A stretch of DNA of 64,000 bases from Massilia eurypsychrophila (GCF_002760655.1 NZ_PDOC01000011.1:1-64000), one strand, 5' to 3'. Positions 30,915-39,672 are shown, counted from the first letter of the stretch. The notes: a model not told the origin generated them from the letters alone. Made by a program: numbers and translations.

Positions 30915-32336
30915 ATGAAAAGAACAATGATTTCGCAAGCCCTGATGGCATTGGTCATGGGCACGGCCGCATTGGCGCCCGCGATGGCGCAGCATGGAAC
31001 GGCGCATGGCGCCGCAGCCGCCCCGGCCGCGGGTTCGGCCGTGCAGTACCGCCCCGACGTCACCTTCACGCTGCGCACCGATATCGCCGACGGCAAGCTG
31101 GTGTTCATCAGCGAGAGCGGCGCCACCAAAGGCACCGCCAACCCGACGCTGAACGTGGCCGAAGGCGCCATCGTGCAGATCAACCTGGTCAACGGCGACG
31201 GCGCGACGCACGATGTCAGCGTGCCTGACTTTAACGCCAAGTCGAACCAGATCAACGCCAAGGGTTCGAGCACCTCGATCGTCTTCAAGGCCGACAAGAA
31301 GGGCGTGTTCACGTATATCTGCACCTTGCCCGGCCACGTCGCGGCCGGCATGATCGGCAAGATCATCGTCGGTGGCGCGGTCGCCGCGCCGGTCGCCAAG
31401 GGCGCGGACATTTCGCAAAGCCCGTATGCGGTCGGCACGCCGGTCGGCGCACGCGGCCCTAAGAAGCTGACCGTCAACCTCGAGACGACCGAAATCGCCG
31501 GCCAGCTCGCCGACGGCACCACCTACCGCTACTGGACCTTCAACAACAAGGTGCCCGGTCCCTTCCTGCGCGTGCGCGTCGGCGACACGGTCGAAGTGAA
31601 CATGGCCAACGCCAAGGACAGCCACATGATCCACTCTGTCGACTTCCACGCGGTGACAGGTCCCGGCGGCGGCGCCGCCGTCACCCAGGCAGCGCCCGGC
31701 AGCACCAAGAGCTTCACCTTCAAGGCGCTCAACCCGGGCCTGTATGTGTATCACTGCGCCACGCCGATGGTGGCCCAGCACATCTCGAACGGCATGTACG
31801 GCATGATCCTGGTCGAGCCGGAAGGCGGCCTGGCCAAGGTGGACCGCGAGTTCTACGTGATGCAAGGCGAGATCTACACCGCGCAGCGCCACGGCACTCA
31901 AGGCGAAGCCGAGTTCTCGCTCGAAAAACTGCTCAACGAGCAGCCCGAGCACCTGATGTTCAACGGCAGCCACGACGCGTTGACCAAGACGCACCGGATG
32001 GAAGCGAAAGTGGGCGAAACCGTGCGCATCTTCTTCGGCGTCGGCGGACCGAACCTGACATCGAGCTTCCATGTCATCGGCGAAGTGTTCGACCGCGTCT
32101 ATTCGCAGGCCGACCTGACCTCGCCGCCGGCGAAGAACGTGCAGACGACCCTGGTGCCGCCGGGCGGCGCGACGATGGTCGAGTTCAAGGTCGAGGTGCC
32201 GGGTCGCTACATCCTGGTCGACCATGCCCTGTCGCGGATGGAAAAAGGCCTGGCCGGTTTCCTCCACGTCGTCGGCAAGGAGAATCCTGACGTGTTCCGC
32301 ACCGCCAGCAAGCCGGACGCCGACTCGGGTCATTGA
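30915..32336 (+). CDS. nirK: Copper nitrite reductase NirK with fused N-terminal cupredoxin domain
   Basis: Periplasmic enzyme reducing nitrite to NO. Residues 1-26 are a signal peptide (ending APAMA). Residues about 50-155 are an extra cupredoxin with its own type-1 copper set: H99, C136, H141 and M146. The NirK core follows. Its type-1 ligands are H240, C281, H289 and M294; type-2 ligands are H245, H280 and H386; the catalytic Asp is D243. The length of 473 exceeds the ~340-380 of two-domain NirK and fits three-domain forms such as that of Hyphomicrobium, where the extra domain lies at the N-terminus. The fused domain may pass electrons to the core. Two FNR/Dnr-type sites lie upstream and a strong terminator follows. 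Confidence 0.93.
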   Translation: MKRTMISQALMALVMGTAALAPAMAQHGTAHGAAAAPAAGSAVQYRPDVTFTLRTDIADGKLVFISESGATKGTANPTLNVAEGAIVQINLVNGDGATHDVSVPDFNAKSNQINAKGSSTSIVFKADKKGVFTYICTLPGHVAAGMIGKIIVGGAVAAPVAKGADISQSPYAVGTPVGARGPKKLTVNLETTEIAGQLADGTTYRYWTFNNKVPGPFLRVRVGDTVEVNMANAKDSHMIHSVDFHAVTGPGGGAAVTQAAPGSTKSFTFKALNPGLYVYHCATPMVAQHISNGMYGMILVEPEGGLAKVDREFYVMQGEIYTAQRHGTQGEAEFSLEKLLNEQPEHLMFNGSHDALTKTHRMEAKVGETVRIFFGVGGPNLTSSFHVIGEVFDRVYSQADLTSPPAKNVQTTLVPPGGATMVEFKVEVPGRYILVDHALSRMEKGLAGFLHVVGKENPDVFRTASKPDADSGH

Positions 32337-32351
32337 TCGGCAGGCTTGATG

Positions 32352-32378
32352 AAAAGACCCGCAGCTTGCGGGTCTTTT
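32352..32378 (+). terminator. Intrinsic terminator after nirK
   Basis: AAAAGACCCGCA and TGCGGGTCTTTT form a perfect 12-bp stem around GCT, ending in a T run, 15 bases after the nirK stop. It separates nirK from the Dnr-type gene. Confidence 0.85.
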
Positions 32379-32423
32379 GTCGTTGTTGTTTGCGTTGTTA
32401 TTCCGAATATTCAAAGGCCCCGC

Positions 32424-33104
32424 ATGTTAACTACCAAGATCGACCGCCGTGAATTTCTCAAGCGCCTGCCGCTGTTTGCCGACTTCTCGGCGCAGGAGCT
32501 GACCACGCTGGCCGCTGCGACGCAGGAACAGTATCTGCCGCGCGGCACGCCGATTTTTCGGCGTGGCGATCCGTGCCGCGGTTTTCACGTCGTCATCTAC
32601 GGCCAGGTCAAGCTCGGCTTCGTGTCGGTGCAGGGCGACGAGAAGATCGTCGAGATCATCGGCCCCGGCTTCAGCTTCGGCGAAGCGCTGATGTTCATGG
32701 AGAAGCCGTATATCGTCGGCGCCACCGCGCTGGCCGACACCATGCTGCTCCACATCGGCAAGGAAGCCGTGTTCGCCGAGCTGGAACACAACCCGGCGTT
32801 CGCCCGCCGTATGCTGGCCGGCATGAGCCGCCGCCTGCATGGCCTGATCAAGGACGTCGAATCGTATTCGCTGCGCTCGGGCAGCCAGCGCATTGTCGGC
32901 TACCTGCTCAAGGATGAACCGGAGGGCGACGGCTCGCAGGTCACGCTCACCGTCAGCAAGAAGCTGCTGGCCTCGCGCCTGAACCTGACGCCCGAGTATT
33001 TTTCGCGCGTGCTGCACGACCTGTCCGAGCACGGCATGATCGCCGTGAAAGGCCGGCAGATCACCATTCTCGATATCGAGCGGCTGCGCGGCTACGAAGG
33101 CTGA
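32424..33104 (+). CDS. dnr: Crp/Fnr family regulator, Dnr type
   Basis: A 226-residue regulator. The N-terminal cyclic-nucleotide-like fold runs from LPLFADFSAQEL through GEALMFMEKPYIVGATALADT. A dimer helix follows. The C-terminal helix-turn-helix is KLLASRLNLTPEYFSRVLHDL with the E-x-x-S-R core that reads TTGAT half-sites. It has a single Cys in the sensor half, so it lacks the 4Fe-4S cluster of FNR. This fits the Dnr/NnrR class, which senses NO through haem. It lies directly after nirK and faces the norB block; perfect or near-perfect target boxes occur upstream of nirK and between norB and hemN. The symbol rests on context as well as sequence. Confidence 0.78.
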   Translation: MLTTKIDRREFLKRLPLFADFSAQELTTLAAATQEQYLPRGTPIFRRGDPCRGFHVVIYGQVKLGFVSVQGDEKIVEIIGPGFSFGEALMFMEKPYIVGATALADTMLLHIGKEAVFAELEHNPAFARRMLAGMSRRLHGLIKDVESYSLRSGSQRIVGYLLKDEPEGDGSQVTLTVSKKLLASRLNLTPEYFSRVLHDLSEHGMIAVKGRQITILDIERLRGYEG

Positions 33105-34363
33105 AACAACGCCTTGATCGCGCGGCAGCGCACGGCCGCGCGGCGCAGGTCGAGTGCCAGCAGCCCACTGGCTACCGCCAGCAGCGCGCTAGCGGGACGC
33201 CCCAGCCAGGCCGGCAGCAAGGACGCGCCCAGCAGCGCGGCCAGCGCCGCCGCATGCCACCAGAACTGGCGCCGCGCCAGCGCATCGGGCAGGATCAGGC
33301 GGATCGGCGGCACCTCGCCTTTTTTGGCGCGCGGGTCCTGCTGCAGGTGATACCACAGCAGGAACGGCACGATCTTGTACAGCATCCCGTTGACGGCGCC
33401 GATGGCGAAGCCGCCGATGAACAGGATGCCGGTGGCCAGCGCCGCTTGCGGCTGCGGCGCCAGCAGGTGCAGCAGCGTGCTGCCGGCCAGGCTGCCCAGC
33501 GCCAGGCGCCAGTACAGCGTGGTGGCGTCGGCCTGCTTGCGCTTGCGCGTGGCCAGCAGTTGCGCGCTGAGCGCGGCAAAAGCGAACAGCGCGGCGCACA
33601 GCAAGGCTGCGGCCAGGCTGGCGCCGACGCCGCCGGCGATCACCGCCGCGCTCCATGCCGCCAGCAGGGCGGCCAGCAGCCAGGGCGCCCAGCGCGTCAC
33701 CGGCGCAGGATACATGCGCGATGACTGGAACATCGGAATGACCTGGAACGCCACGCCGACCACCAGCATGCCGACCCAGCCGAGCAGGCCCCAGGCGGCG
33801 TGCAGGTCGGCCAGCATCGGTACCGGCACGGCCAGCATGCCGCCGAATGCCAACGCCAGCGTCACTCCGAGCGCCAGCGTGACGACAAGGCCTGCCACAG
33901 CCAGGCGCATCCCGCGCACCATCGGCATGGCCGGCGGCGGCGCCCGGCGCGCCAGTGTTTTTGCAATGGCGGCGATCAGGATCGCAAAGGCGCCGGCGGC
34001 GCACAGCGCGGCCGGCAAAAAGAGGAACGCGAGGTTGGCTGCCAGCGCGGCGGCCAGCAGCAGGGCGCCGAGCGCCAGGCCGCACCAGGACAGCGTGGCG
34101 GCAGCGCGACTGAGCGTCAGCACGCTGCCGGTCACCACGGGAATGAGCTGCAGGATCGAGCCGGCCATCGCCATGCCCAGGTAGCCCACCGTCAGCAGGT
34201 GCGTGGCGCCCAGCGCGGGCGCCGACCAGCGCGAGACGAACGCGTGCTCGCCGGCGCCAAACAGCAGCAGCGCGGCGAGCACGCCGAACCACGGCGCCGC
34301 CAGCAGGAAGCGCAGCGGCAGGCCCGGCGCCGGCGACAGCGCGTAGGCGAGGGAGCGCTGCAT
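33092..34363 (-). CDS. Multi-pass membrane protein of the denitrification cluster
   Basis: A 423-residue protein with about 12 hydrophobic helices and several conserved His (THLLTVGYLGMAMAGSIL, DLHAAWGLLGWVGML, PFLLWYHLQQDP), the look of a haem-copper-oxidase- or NnrS-related membrane protein. Its exact family and function are not known to me; such genes recur beside norB and nsrR in betaproteobacteria. Its 3' end overlaps the dnr 3' end by 13 bases on the opposite strand. Its ATG overlaps the DUF2249 stop by one base, so the two are co-translated. Confidence 0.65.
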   Translation of the reverse strand: MQRSLAYALSPAPGLPLRFLLAAPWFGVLAALLLFGAGEHAFVSRWSAPALGATHLLTVGYLGMAMAGSILQLIPVVTGSVLTLSRAAATLSWCGLALGALLLAAALAANLAFLFLPAALCAAGAFAILIAAIAKTLARRAPPPAMPMVRGMRLAVAGLVVTLALGVTLALAFGGMLAVPVPMLADLHAAWGLLGWVGMLVVGVAFQVIPMFQSSRMYPAPVTRWAPWLLAALLAAWSAAVIAGGVGASLAAALLCAALFAFAALSAQLLATRKRKQADATTLYWRLALGSLAGSTLLHLLAPQPQAALATGILFIGGFAIGAVNGMLYKIVPFLLWYHLQQDPRAKKGEVPPIRLILPDALARRQFWWHAAALAALLGASLLPAWLGRPASALLAVASGLLALDLRRAAVRCRAIKALFQPS

Positions 34364-34599
34364 CAGCGCTCCTGGATCACGATCTGGTAAAGGCCCGGTT
34401 CGGGCTCGGTGCTGCTGTAGCGGTAGTTGTTGGTCTCGAGGATGCGAAACAAAGGGTGCGGCTCGCGCTCGATCAGCATGCGGATCTGCTGGCCGGCCAG
34501 CAGGCCTGCCAGCGCATCGAGTACGCGCTCCATCGGCTCCGGCGGATACAGGCCGCGCAGGTCGAGGAACACTTCAGGTGGATTGATTGGCTGTGGCAT
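34363..34599 (-). CDS. DUF2249 domain protein
   Basis: A 78-residue soluble protein of the DUF2249 family, a TusA-like small fold: EVFLDLRGLYPPEPMERVLD, then LIEREPHPLFRILETNNYRY. These are common in NO and denitrification gene clusters, but their job is unresolved. ATG 34599 gives MPQPINPPEVF; a TTG at 34614 would add five residues. No good ribosome-binding site is seen for either. It overlaps the following membrane-protein gene by one base (TGATG). Confidence 0.75.
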   Translation of the reverse strand: MPQPINPPEVFLDLRGLYPPEPMERVLDALAGLLAGQQIRMLIEREPHPLFRILETNNYRYSSTEPEPGLYQIVIQER

Positions 34600-34630
34600 G
34601 GCGGTCCGGGTCAAAGGAGGATAGGGGGTG

Positions 34631-35056
34631 TCACGTTGCCCGCAGCGACGGCGCCGCGGCAGGCAGCAGCGCCGACAGCGGCACCTGGTCGAGCCGTGCG
34701 AGGAAGGCGGCGGTCGCCTCGGCCAGCACGCCCTTGAGGCGGCAGCGGCCGGCCAGCACGCAGGAGCTGGGGGTTTCCGAAAAACAGTCGACCATTTGAA
34801 AATCTGGTTCGGTCAGGCGGATCACAGCGCCGAGCATGATCTGCTCCGGGGGGCGCGCCAGCTGGATGCCGCCGGCACGTCCGCGCAGCGTGGTGAGCAC
34901 GCCATGGATGCCGAGTTGGTGAGCGATCTTGCAGAGGTGATTGTGGGAGATGCGGTGAATGTCGGCGATCTCGCGCACGGTGATGATCTTGCCGGGATTG
35001 ACGCCCAGATGCATCAGCAGGCGCAAGGCATAGTCGGTGTAGTCGGTCAGGCGCAT
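34631..35056 (-). CDS. nsrR: NO-sensing repressor NsrR (copy 2)
   Basis: A 141-residue Rrf2-family regulator. The DNA-binding half starts MRLTDYTDYALRLLMHLG and has SHNHLCKIAHQLG and RGRAGGIQL. Cluster ligands C91, C99 and C105 are in DCFSETPSSCVLAGRC, matching NsrR. NO converts the Fe-S cluster and releases the protein from DNA. It lies between norB and DUF2249, and an NsrR box sits upstream of norB. The protein at 10213-10677 is a close paralogue with the same Cys positions. A terminator separates it from norB. Confidence 0.88.
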   Translation of the reverse strand: MRLTDYTDYALRLLMHLGVNPGKIITVREIADIHRISHNHLCKIAHQLGIHGVLTTLRGRAGGIQLARPPEQIMLGAVIRLTEPDFQMVDCFSETPSSCVLAGRCRLKGVLAEATAAFLARLDQVPLSALLPAAAPSLRAT

Positions 35057-35078
35057 GGCGGTGTTTCCCGTTCCGGAT

Positions 35079-35110
35079 AAAAAAAGCCGGCACCCGCAAT
35101 GGGCGCCGGC
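35079..35110 (-). terminator. Intrinsic terminator of norB
   Basis: Read on the minus strand: stem GCCGGCGCCC / GGGTGCCGGC (one G-T), loop ATTGC, then seven T. It lies 7 bases after the norB stop, between norB and nsrR, so norB is largely a separate transcription unit. Confidence 0.85.
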
Positions 35111-35116
35111 CAGCTT

Positions 35117-37393
35117 TTACTTCGCCGCGGCCAGCGCGGCGGCGGCCAGCTTGCGCGCGGGGCGGTTCTGGAACACCAGGCGCCACATGAACACGATCAG
35201 GAACATGACGCCGACCGAGAACACGATGTCACCCGGTACGCGCAGCCACACCATCGTCTCCATGAAGGTCGAGTGGACCACTTCCGGCGAGCGGGCGAAC
35301 CAGACGCCGCGGGTGATGCTGGCCCAGGCCTGGTAGATGCCGGCAGGGACCAGCGACATGAACACCATCATCGCCAAGCCCAGGTTCAGCAGCCAGAACA
35401 TCGGGCGCAGTGCCTTGTCGGACCAGGCCAGGCGGTCGGACAGCCCGCGCAGGCAGAACAGCATCAGGCCGATGCCGAGCATGCCGTACACGCCGAACAG
35501 CGCTGCGTGGCCGTGCGCTGCCGTCATGTTCATGCCCTGCATGTAGTACAGCGCGATCGGTGTGTTGATCGTAAAGCCCAACAGGCCCGCACCGACGGTG
35601 TTCCAGAAGCCGACCGCGATGAAGCACAGGATCGGCCACTTGTAGGTTTGTACCCAGGGCGCGGCCTTCGAGCGCTGGTAGTTGCGGTAGGCTTCGATGC
35701 CGATGATCGACAGCGGCACCACTTCCAGCGCCGAGAACATCGAGCCGATCGCGATGACCGACGTCGGCGTGCCGGTGAAGTACAGGTGGTGCAGCGTGCC
35801 GAGGATGCCGCCGAACAGGAACACGATCGTCTCGAGCACGATGGCGCTGTTGGCCGAGGAAGCGCGGATCAGCCCGAGGCGCGTGAACAGCAGCGCGATG
35901 ACGGCGGTGGCGAACACTTCGAAGAAGCCTTCGACCCACAGGTGCACCAGCCACCAGCGCCAGTACTCGACCATCGAATAGTGGGTGGTGCGGCCCCAGG
36001 CCAGCGAGGTGGCGTAGAAGCCGCCGATGCAGAGCGCGGCGAGGAACACCATGGCGATCAGGCCGCGGCTCTCCGACGGCTTTTTCAGCGCCGGCCACAG
36101 CCCGCGTCCGAGCAGCGTGACCCAGAACAGCAGGCCGACGAACAGCAGGATCTGCCAGACGCGGCCCATGCTGGTAAATTCGAGGCCCTGATTGCCGACC
36201 CAGAAGGCGAAGTCGACGCCCTGCTTTTGCAGGGTGCCGATCCAGCCGAAAGCGGTGGAGCCGACCACGATGAACAGCAGCGCGTAGAACAGCACGTTGA
36301 CGCCAAGCGCCTGGTACTTCGGTTCATGGCCCGAGATGGCCGGCGCGATATACAGGCCGGTGGCCAGCCATGCGGTGGCGATCCACAGCACCGCGAACTG
36401 GGTGTGGATGGTGCGGCTGACGACAAACGGCAGGATATCGGCGAGCGGGAAGCCGAAGAAGCTGGTGCCTTCAACCGAATAGTGGGCGGTGATGATGCCC
36501 ATGCCTACCTGGGCCAGGATCAGGCCGGCGACGACGAAGAAGTACTTGCGCGTCGCCTTCATCGACGCTGTTGGCTTGAGCTCGAACAGCGGATCGTTCT
36601 TCGGCGGCGTCGGGTCGCCTTCTTCCTTGTGAATCGAATGGAAGAAGATCATGCCGGCGATCGCGGCGATCATCAGGATGACGCTGGCGATCGACCACAT
36701 GCCGGCGCCGGCGGTCGGCGTATTGCCAACCAGCGGCTCGTGTGGCCAGTTGCTGGTGTAGGACAGGTTGCTCTGGCCCGGACGGTCGGTCGACGCGGCC
36801 CATGAGGTCCAGAAGAAGAACGCGGTGAGCGACTTGCGGTCCGACGCTTTCGGCAGCGAGTTCGGCGTCATCGCGTACTGCTCGCGCAGCGCGTCGAGCG
36901 AGGCGGCGTCGCCGAACAGGTCGTTGAAGTGGGCAGCGGTGCGGCGCACGGCCTCGGCGCGGGTGGTCGACAGCGTCAAGGTGCCGGTGACGGCGTCGTA
37001 GGTATTGGCGCGCAGTTCGTTCTTGATGGTGACGTCGACGCGTGCCTTGTCGCCGATTTCAAGTTCGGCATACTTGCGGCCATGGTCGCGCAGCGAGACC
37101 AGCTCCTGCAGCGCCAGCGCCTCGCGGTGCAGCCAGTCGGCCGACCAGTCGGGCGCCAGGTAGCTGCCGTGGCCCCAGACGGTGCCGAGCTGCTGGCCGC
37201 CGGCGGCCAGCCAGGCCTGCTGGCCAAACTGGACATTGTCTTTCGTGAAAAGTACCGTGCCTTCGGTACTGCTGACCTGCAGCGGGATGGGCGGCGCTTC
37301 CAGGTAAATCTCGCGGCCGACCCAGAGCAGGGCGGCGAACGAAAATACGCAGATGACCGCTAGCCAGGTCCATAGTTTGCGCGTGGCGTGCAT
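35117..37393 (-). CDS. norB: Quinol-dependent nitric oxide reductase (qNor), NorB
   Basis: A 758-residue single-subunit NO reductase that makes N2O from NO with quinol electrons. The N-terminal ~200 residues form the periplasmic domain fused in qNor (TVWGHGSYLAPDWSADWLHR). The catalytic part has haem and FeB ligands in RTIHTQFAVLW, WWLVHLWVEGFFE (His plus Glu), LGTLHHLYFTG and the paired-His AAHGHAALFG. The ATG at 37393 has AAGGAATCGT upstream; a longer frame to 37555 has no homology. An NsrR box and a palindromic Dnr-like site lie upstream, and a strong terminator follows. Confidence 0.95.
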   Translation of the reverse strand: MHATRKLWTWLAVICVFSFAALLWVGREIYLEAPPIPLQVSSTEGTVLFTKDNVQFGQQAWLAAGGQQLGTVWGHGSYLAPDWSADWLHREALALQELVSLRDHGRKYAELEIGDKARVDVTIKNELRANTYDAVTGTLTLSTTRAEAVRRTAAHFNDLFGDAASLDALREQYAMTPNSLPKASDRKSLTAFFFWTSWAASTDRPGQSNLSYTSNWPHEPLVGNTPTAGAGMWSIASVILMIAAIAGMIFFHSIHKEEGDPTPPKNDPLFELKPTASMKATRKYFFVVAGLILAQVGMGIITAHYSVEGTSFFGFPLADILPFVVSRTIHTQFAVLWIATAWLATGLYIAPAISGHEPKYQALGVNVLFYALLFIVVGSTAFGWIGTLQKQGVDFAFWVGNQGLEFTSMGRVWQILLFVGLLFWVTLLGRGLWPALKKPSESRGLIAMVFLAALCIGGFYATSLAWGRTTHYSMVEYWRWWLVHLWVEGFFEVFATAVIALLFTRLGLIRASSANSAIVLETIVFLFGGILGTLHHLYFTGTPTSVIAIGSMFSALEVVPLSIIGIEAYRNYQRSKAAPWVQTYKWPILCFIAVGFWNTVGAGLLGFTINTPIALYYMQGMNMTAAHGHAALFGVYGMLGIGLMLFCLRGLSDRLAWSDKALRPMFWLLNLGLAMMVFMSLVPAGIYQAWASITRGVWFARSPEVVHSTFMETMVWLRVPGDIVFSVGVMFLIVFMWRLVFQNRPARKLAAAALAAAK

Positions 37394-37435
37394 ACGATTC
37401 CTTATTGATGTTGTAGGTGTAAAGGGATGAGAACT

Positions 37436-37458
37436 AAGATGCATTCTATTTGCATGTT
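37436..37458. promoter_or_regulatory. NsrR-type operator upstream of norB
   Basis: Left half AAGATGCATTC, centre T, right half ATTTGCATGTT: an 11-1-11 inverted repeat close to the NsrR consensus AAGATGYATTT. It lies 43 bases upstream of the norB ATG, where bound NsrR would block the promoter. Confidence 0.78.
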
Positions 37459-37490
37459 TTGCGTGGTGCAAACCCGCTGTGTGGTCAGAA

Positions 37491-37504
37491 TTAATCCAGA
37501 TTAA
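37491..37504. promoter_or_regulatory. TTAAT-N4-ATTAA palindrome, Crp/Fnr-family-like, norB promoter region
   Basis: TTAATCCAGATTAA is a perfect inverted repeat with the spacing of an FNR/Dnr box but A in place of G at position 3 of each half. It is 33 bases upstream of the NsrR box, a normal activator position. A related palindrome occurs at 47971-47986. Confidence 0.45.
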
Positions 37505-37593
37505 GAATTTCCCAGGACGGCTGGGTGGCGGAACGGCGCACGTTAGTGACGCCAAGAAAAACCGATGGTAGTTGGAGCGAGGCGCCGCCGCCC

Positions 37594-37607
37594 ATGATGT
37601 AGATCAA
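37594..37607. promoter_or_regulatory. FNR/Dnr-type site upstream of hemN
   Basis: ATGATGTAGATCAA matches TTGAT-N4-ATCAA at 9 of 10 positions. It lies 152 bases before the hemN ATG and 201 before norB on the other strand. The 365-base gap 37394-37758 thus contains an NsrR box, a Dnr-like palindrome and this site. Confidence 0.6.
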
Positions 37608-37758
37608 ATTTGCGGAAGAAGAACTGTTGCGTGCAAATATAGTTCCCAAGCGCACATTTTGTCTTGTCGCCTCAGGTTGCCGTGACTACCATGGGTGCCG
37701 TTGCGGCTCGCCGTTGGCTTGCCATCGCGCCGCTGAAATGACACACGGGAGAATAACA

Positions 37759-39198
37759 ATGAGCAACACCGACGCGCCGATCCAGGCGAATCCGGCATCG
37801 CCGGCGGTCCACTTTGACGCGGCCCTGATTGCCAAGATGAGCCAGCAGGGTCCGCGCTATACGTCGTACCCGACGGCCGACCGCTTTCGCGCCGGCTACG
37901 GCCACGCCGACTATGCCGCCGTCGTCGGCCAGCTCGGCGAAGCGGCGCCGCGCCTGCCGCTGTCGCTGTATCTGCACATTCCGTTTTGCGAGTCGCTGTG
38001 CTACTACTGCGCCTGCAACAAGATCATCACCAAGGAGCACGACAAGGCCGCCGTCTACCTCGAGTACCTCAAGCGCGAGATTAGCATGCAGGCCGCCTTG
38101 CTCGGGCGCGAGCAGCGCGTCGAGCAGCTGCACCTTGGCGGCGGCACGCCGACCTACCTGTCGGACCAGCAGATGGCGTCGCTGATGGCGCACCTGGCCA
38201 GCTGCTTCGAATTCGCCGATGGCGACAGCGGCGAATACTCGATCGAGATCGATCCGCGCACGGTCGACCGCGAGCGCATCTTCTCGCTGCGGCGCCAGGG
38301 CTTCAATCGCCTCAGTCTGGGCGTGCAGGACTTCGACCCCGAAGTGCAGAAGGCGGTCAACCGCATCCAGCCCGACGCGCTGACGCTCGACGCCATCGGC
38401 GCCGCGCGCGAAGCGGGCTTTCGCTCGATCAGCATCGACCTGATTTATGGCCTGCCCAAGCAGAGCCTGAAGACGATCGGCGAGACGCTCGCCAAGGTGG
38501 TGCTGGCCAGCCCGGACCGGATCTCGATCTACAACTACGCCCACATGCCGCAGCTGTTCAAGTCGCAGCGCCTGATCGTCGACGCCGACCTGCCGAGCGA
38601 CTCCGACAAGCTGGCCATGCTTGGCCTGTGCATCGAGCGCCTGACCGCCGCCGGCTACGTCTACATCGGCATGGACCATTTCGCCAAGCCGGACGACGAG
38701 CTGGCGGTGGCGCAGCGCAGCGGCCAGCTGCATCGCAACTTCCAGGGCTATTCGACGCATGCCGACACCGACATGGTGTCGTGCGGCGTGTCGGCCATCA
38801 GCGCCGTCGGCGATTCGTACTGCCAGAACGAGAAGTCGCTCGAGCGCTATTACGCCGCGCTCGACGAAGGCCACCTGCCGGTGGCGCGCGGCATCGAGCT
38901 CACGCGCGACGACTTGATCCGGCGCGACGTCATCGGCCGCCTGATGTGCGATTTCGCGCTGAGCTTGCGGTCGGTCGAGCGCGCGCACGGCATCGAATTC
39001 GGCGTCTACTTCGCCGCCGAACTGGCGCGCCTGCGCGAATTCGAGGGCGACGGCCTGCTCGACATCAGCGATAGCGCGTTGACGGTGACGCCGGCCGGGC
39101 GGCTGCTGGTGCGCAACCTGTGCATGGTGTTCGACAAATACTTCGGCACGTCCAACGACATTCCGCTGCAGCGCATGCGCTACTCGAAAACCATCTGA
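37759..39198 (+). CDS. hemN: Oxygen-independent coproporphyrinogen III oxidase
   Basis: A 479-residue radical-SAM enzyme that makes protoporphyrinogen IX without oxygen. The cluster motif CESLCYYCAC supplies C77, C81 and C84, with the extra C86 typical of HemN. It also has the GGGTPT motif (LHLGGGTPTYL), LSLGVQDFDPEVQKAVNR and ISIDLIYGLPKQ. The N-terminal GPRYTSYPTADRF is diagnostic of true HemN rather than HemW. GGGAGAATAACA precedes the ATG. It is divergent from norB and has an FNR-type site upstream, fitting anaerobic expression and haem supply for the cytochromes here. Confidence 0.95.
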   Translation: MSNTDAPIQANPASPAVHFDAALIAKMSQQGPRYTSYPTADRFRAGYGHADYAAVVGQLGEAAPRLPLSLYLHIPFCESLCYYCACNKIITKEHDKAAVYLEYLKREISMQAALLGREQRVEQLHLGGGTPTYLSDQQMASLMAHLASCFEFADGDSGEYSIEIDPRTVDRERIFSLRRQGFNRLSLGVQDFDPEVQKAVNRIQPDALTLDAIGAAREAGFRSISIDLIYGLPKQSLKTIGETLAKVVLASPDRISIYNYAHMPQLFKSQRLIVDADLPSDSDKLAMLGLCIERLTAAGYVYIGMDHFAKPDDELAVAQRSGQLHRNFQGYSTHADTDMVSCGVSAISAVGDSYCQNEKSLERYYAALDEGHLPVARGIELTRDDLIRRDVIGRLMCDFALSLRSVERAHGIEFGVYFAAELARLREFEGDGLLDISDSALTVTPAGRLLVRNLCMVFDKYFGTSNDIPLQRMRYSKTI

Positions 39199-39316
39199 CT
39201 GCGCGATTCTTAAACCAGTTCAAGGTTTTGCGCGCCGCCTCTCGTACCCGCTGGCTGGGGCGTGCGGCGGCGCTCTACAATGGTTTGCCGCATTCGCGGC
39301 TTTTCTGGAGATGTAC

Positions 39317-39625
39317 ATGAAGACCTTGATGAACGTCGCGCTCGCATGCGCGGCCCTGGCCCTGGGCGCACCTGCGCAGGCAAACGCCGACCTGGCGAAA
39401 ACCAAGAACTGCATGGGCTGCCATGCGATGGACACCAAGGTGCTCGGTCCCGCCTTCAAGGAAGTCGCGACCAAATACAAGGGTCAGAAGGACGCCGAGG
39501 CCAAGCTCGTTGCCAGCATCACCAAGGGTAGCAGCGGCGCGTGGGGCGCGATGGCGATGCCGCCGAACCCTGTGAGCCCGGCCGAAGCGCAGACGCTGGC
39601 CAAGTGGGTGCTGGCACAGAAGTAG
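39317..39625 (+). CDS. Cytochrome c551/c552-type monohaem protein
   Basis: A 102-residue periplasmic electron carrier. The signal peptide ends at PAQANA. Haem binding is by CMGCH with the axial Met in AMAMPPN, the small class I cytochrome c pattern. GGAG lies 6 bases before ATG 39317; the ATG at 39311 is too close to it. It starts about 120 bases after hemN. It is a plausible donor to NirK or to the oxidase at 48.8-54 kb. Confidence 0.88.
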   Translation: MKTLMNVALACAALALGAPAQANADLAKTKNCMGCHAMDTKVLGPAFKEVATKYKGQKDAEAKLVASITKGSSGAWGAMAMPPNPVSPAEAQTLAKWVLAQK

Positions 39626-39672
39626 CTACCACTTGGTGCCAGTGTTTCACAGATCTGAAGTGCTGCGGCCCG

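Noticed and set aside
35099-36805. 568-residue plus-strand open frame inside norB
   Set aside because: Antisense of the certain norB gene; no recognisable domain.
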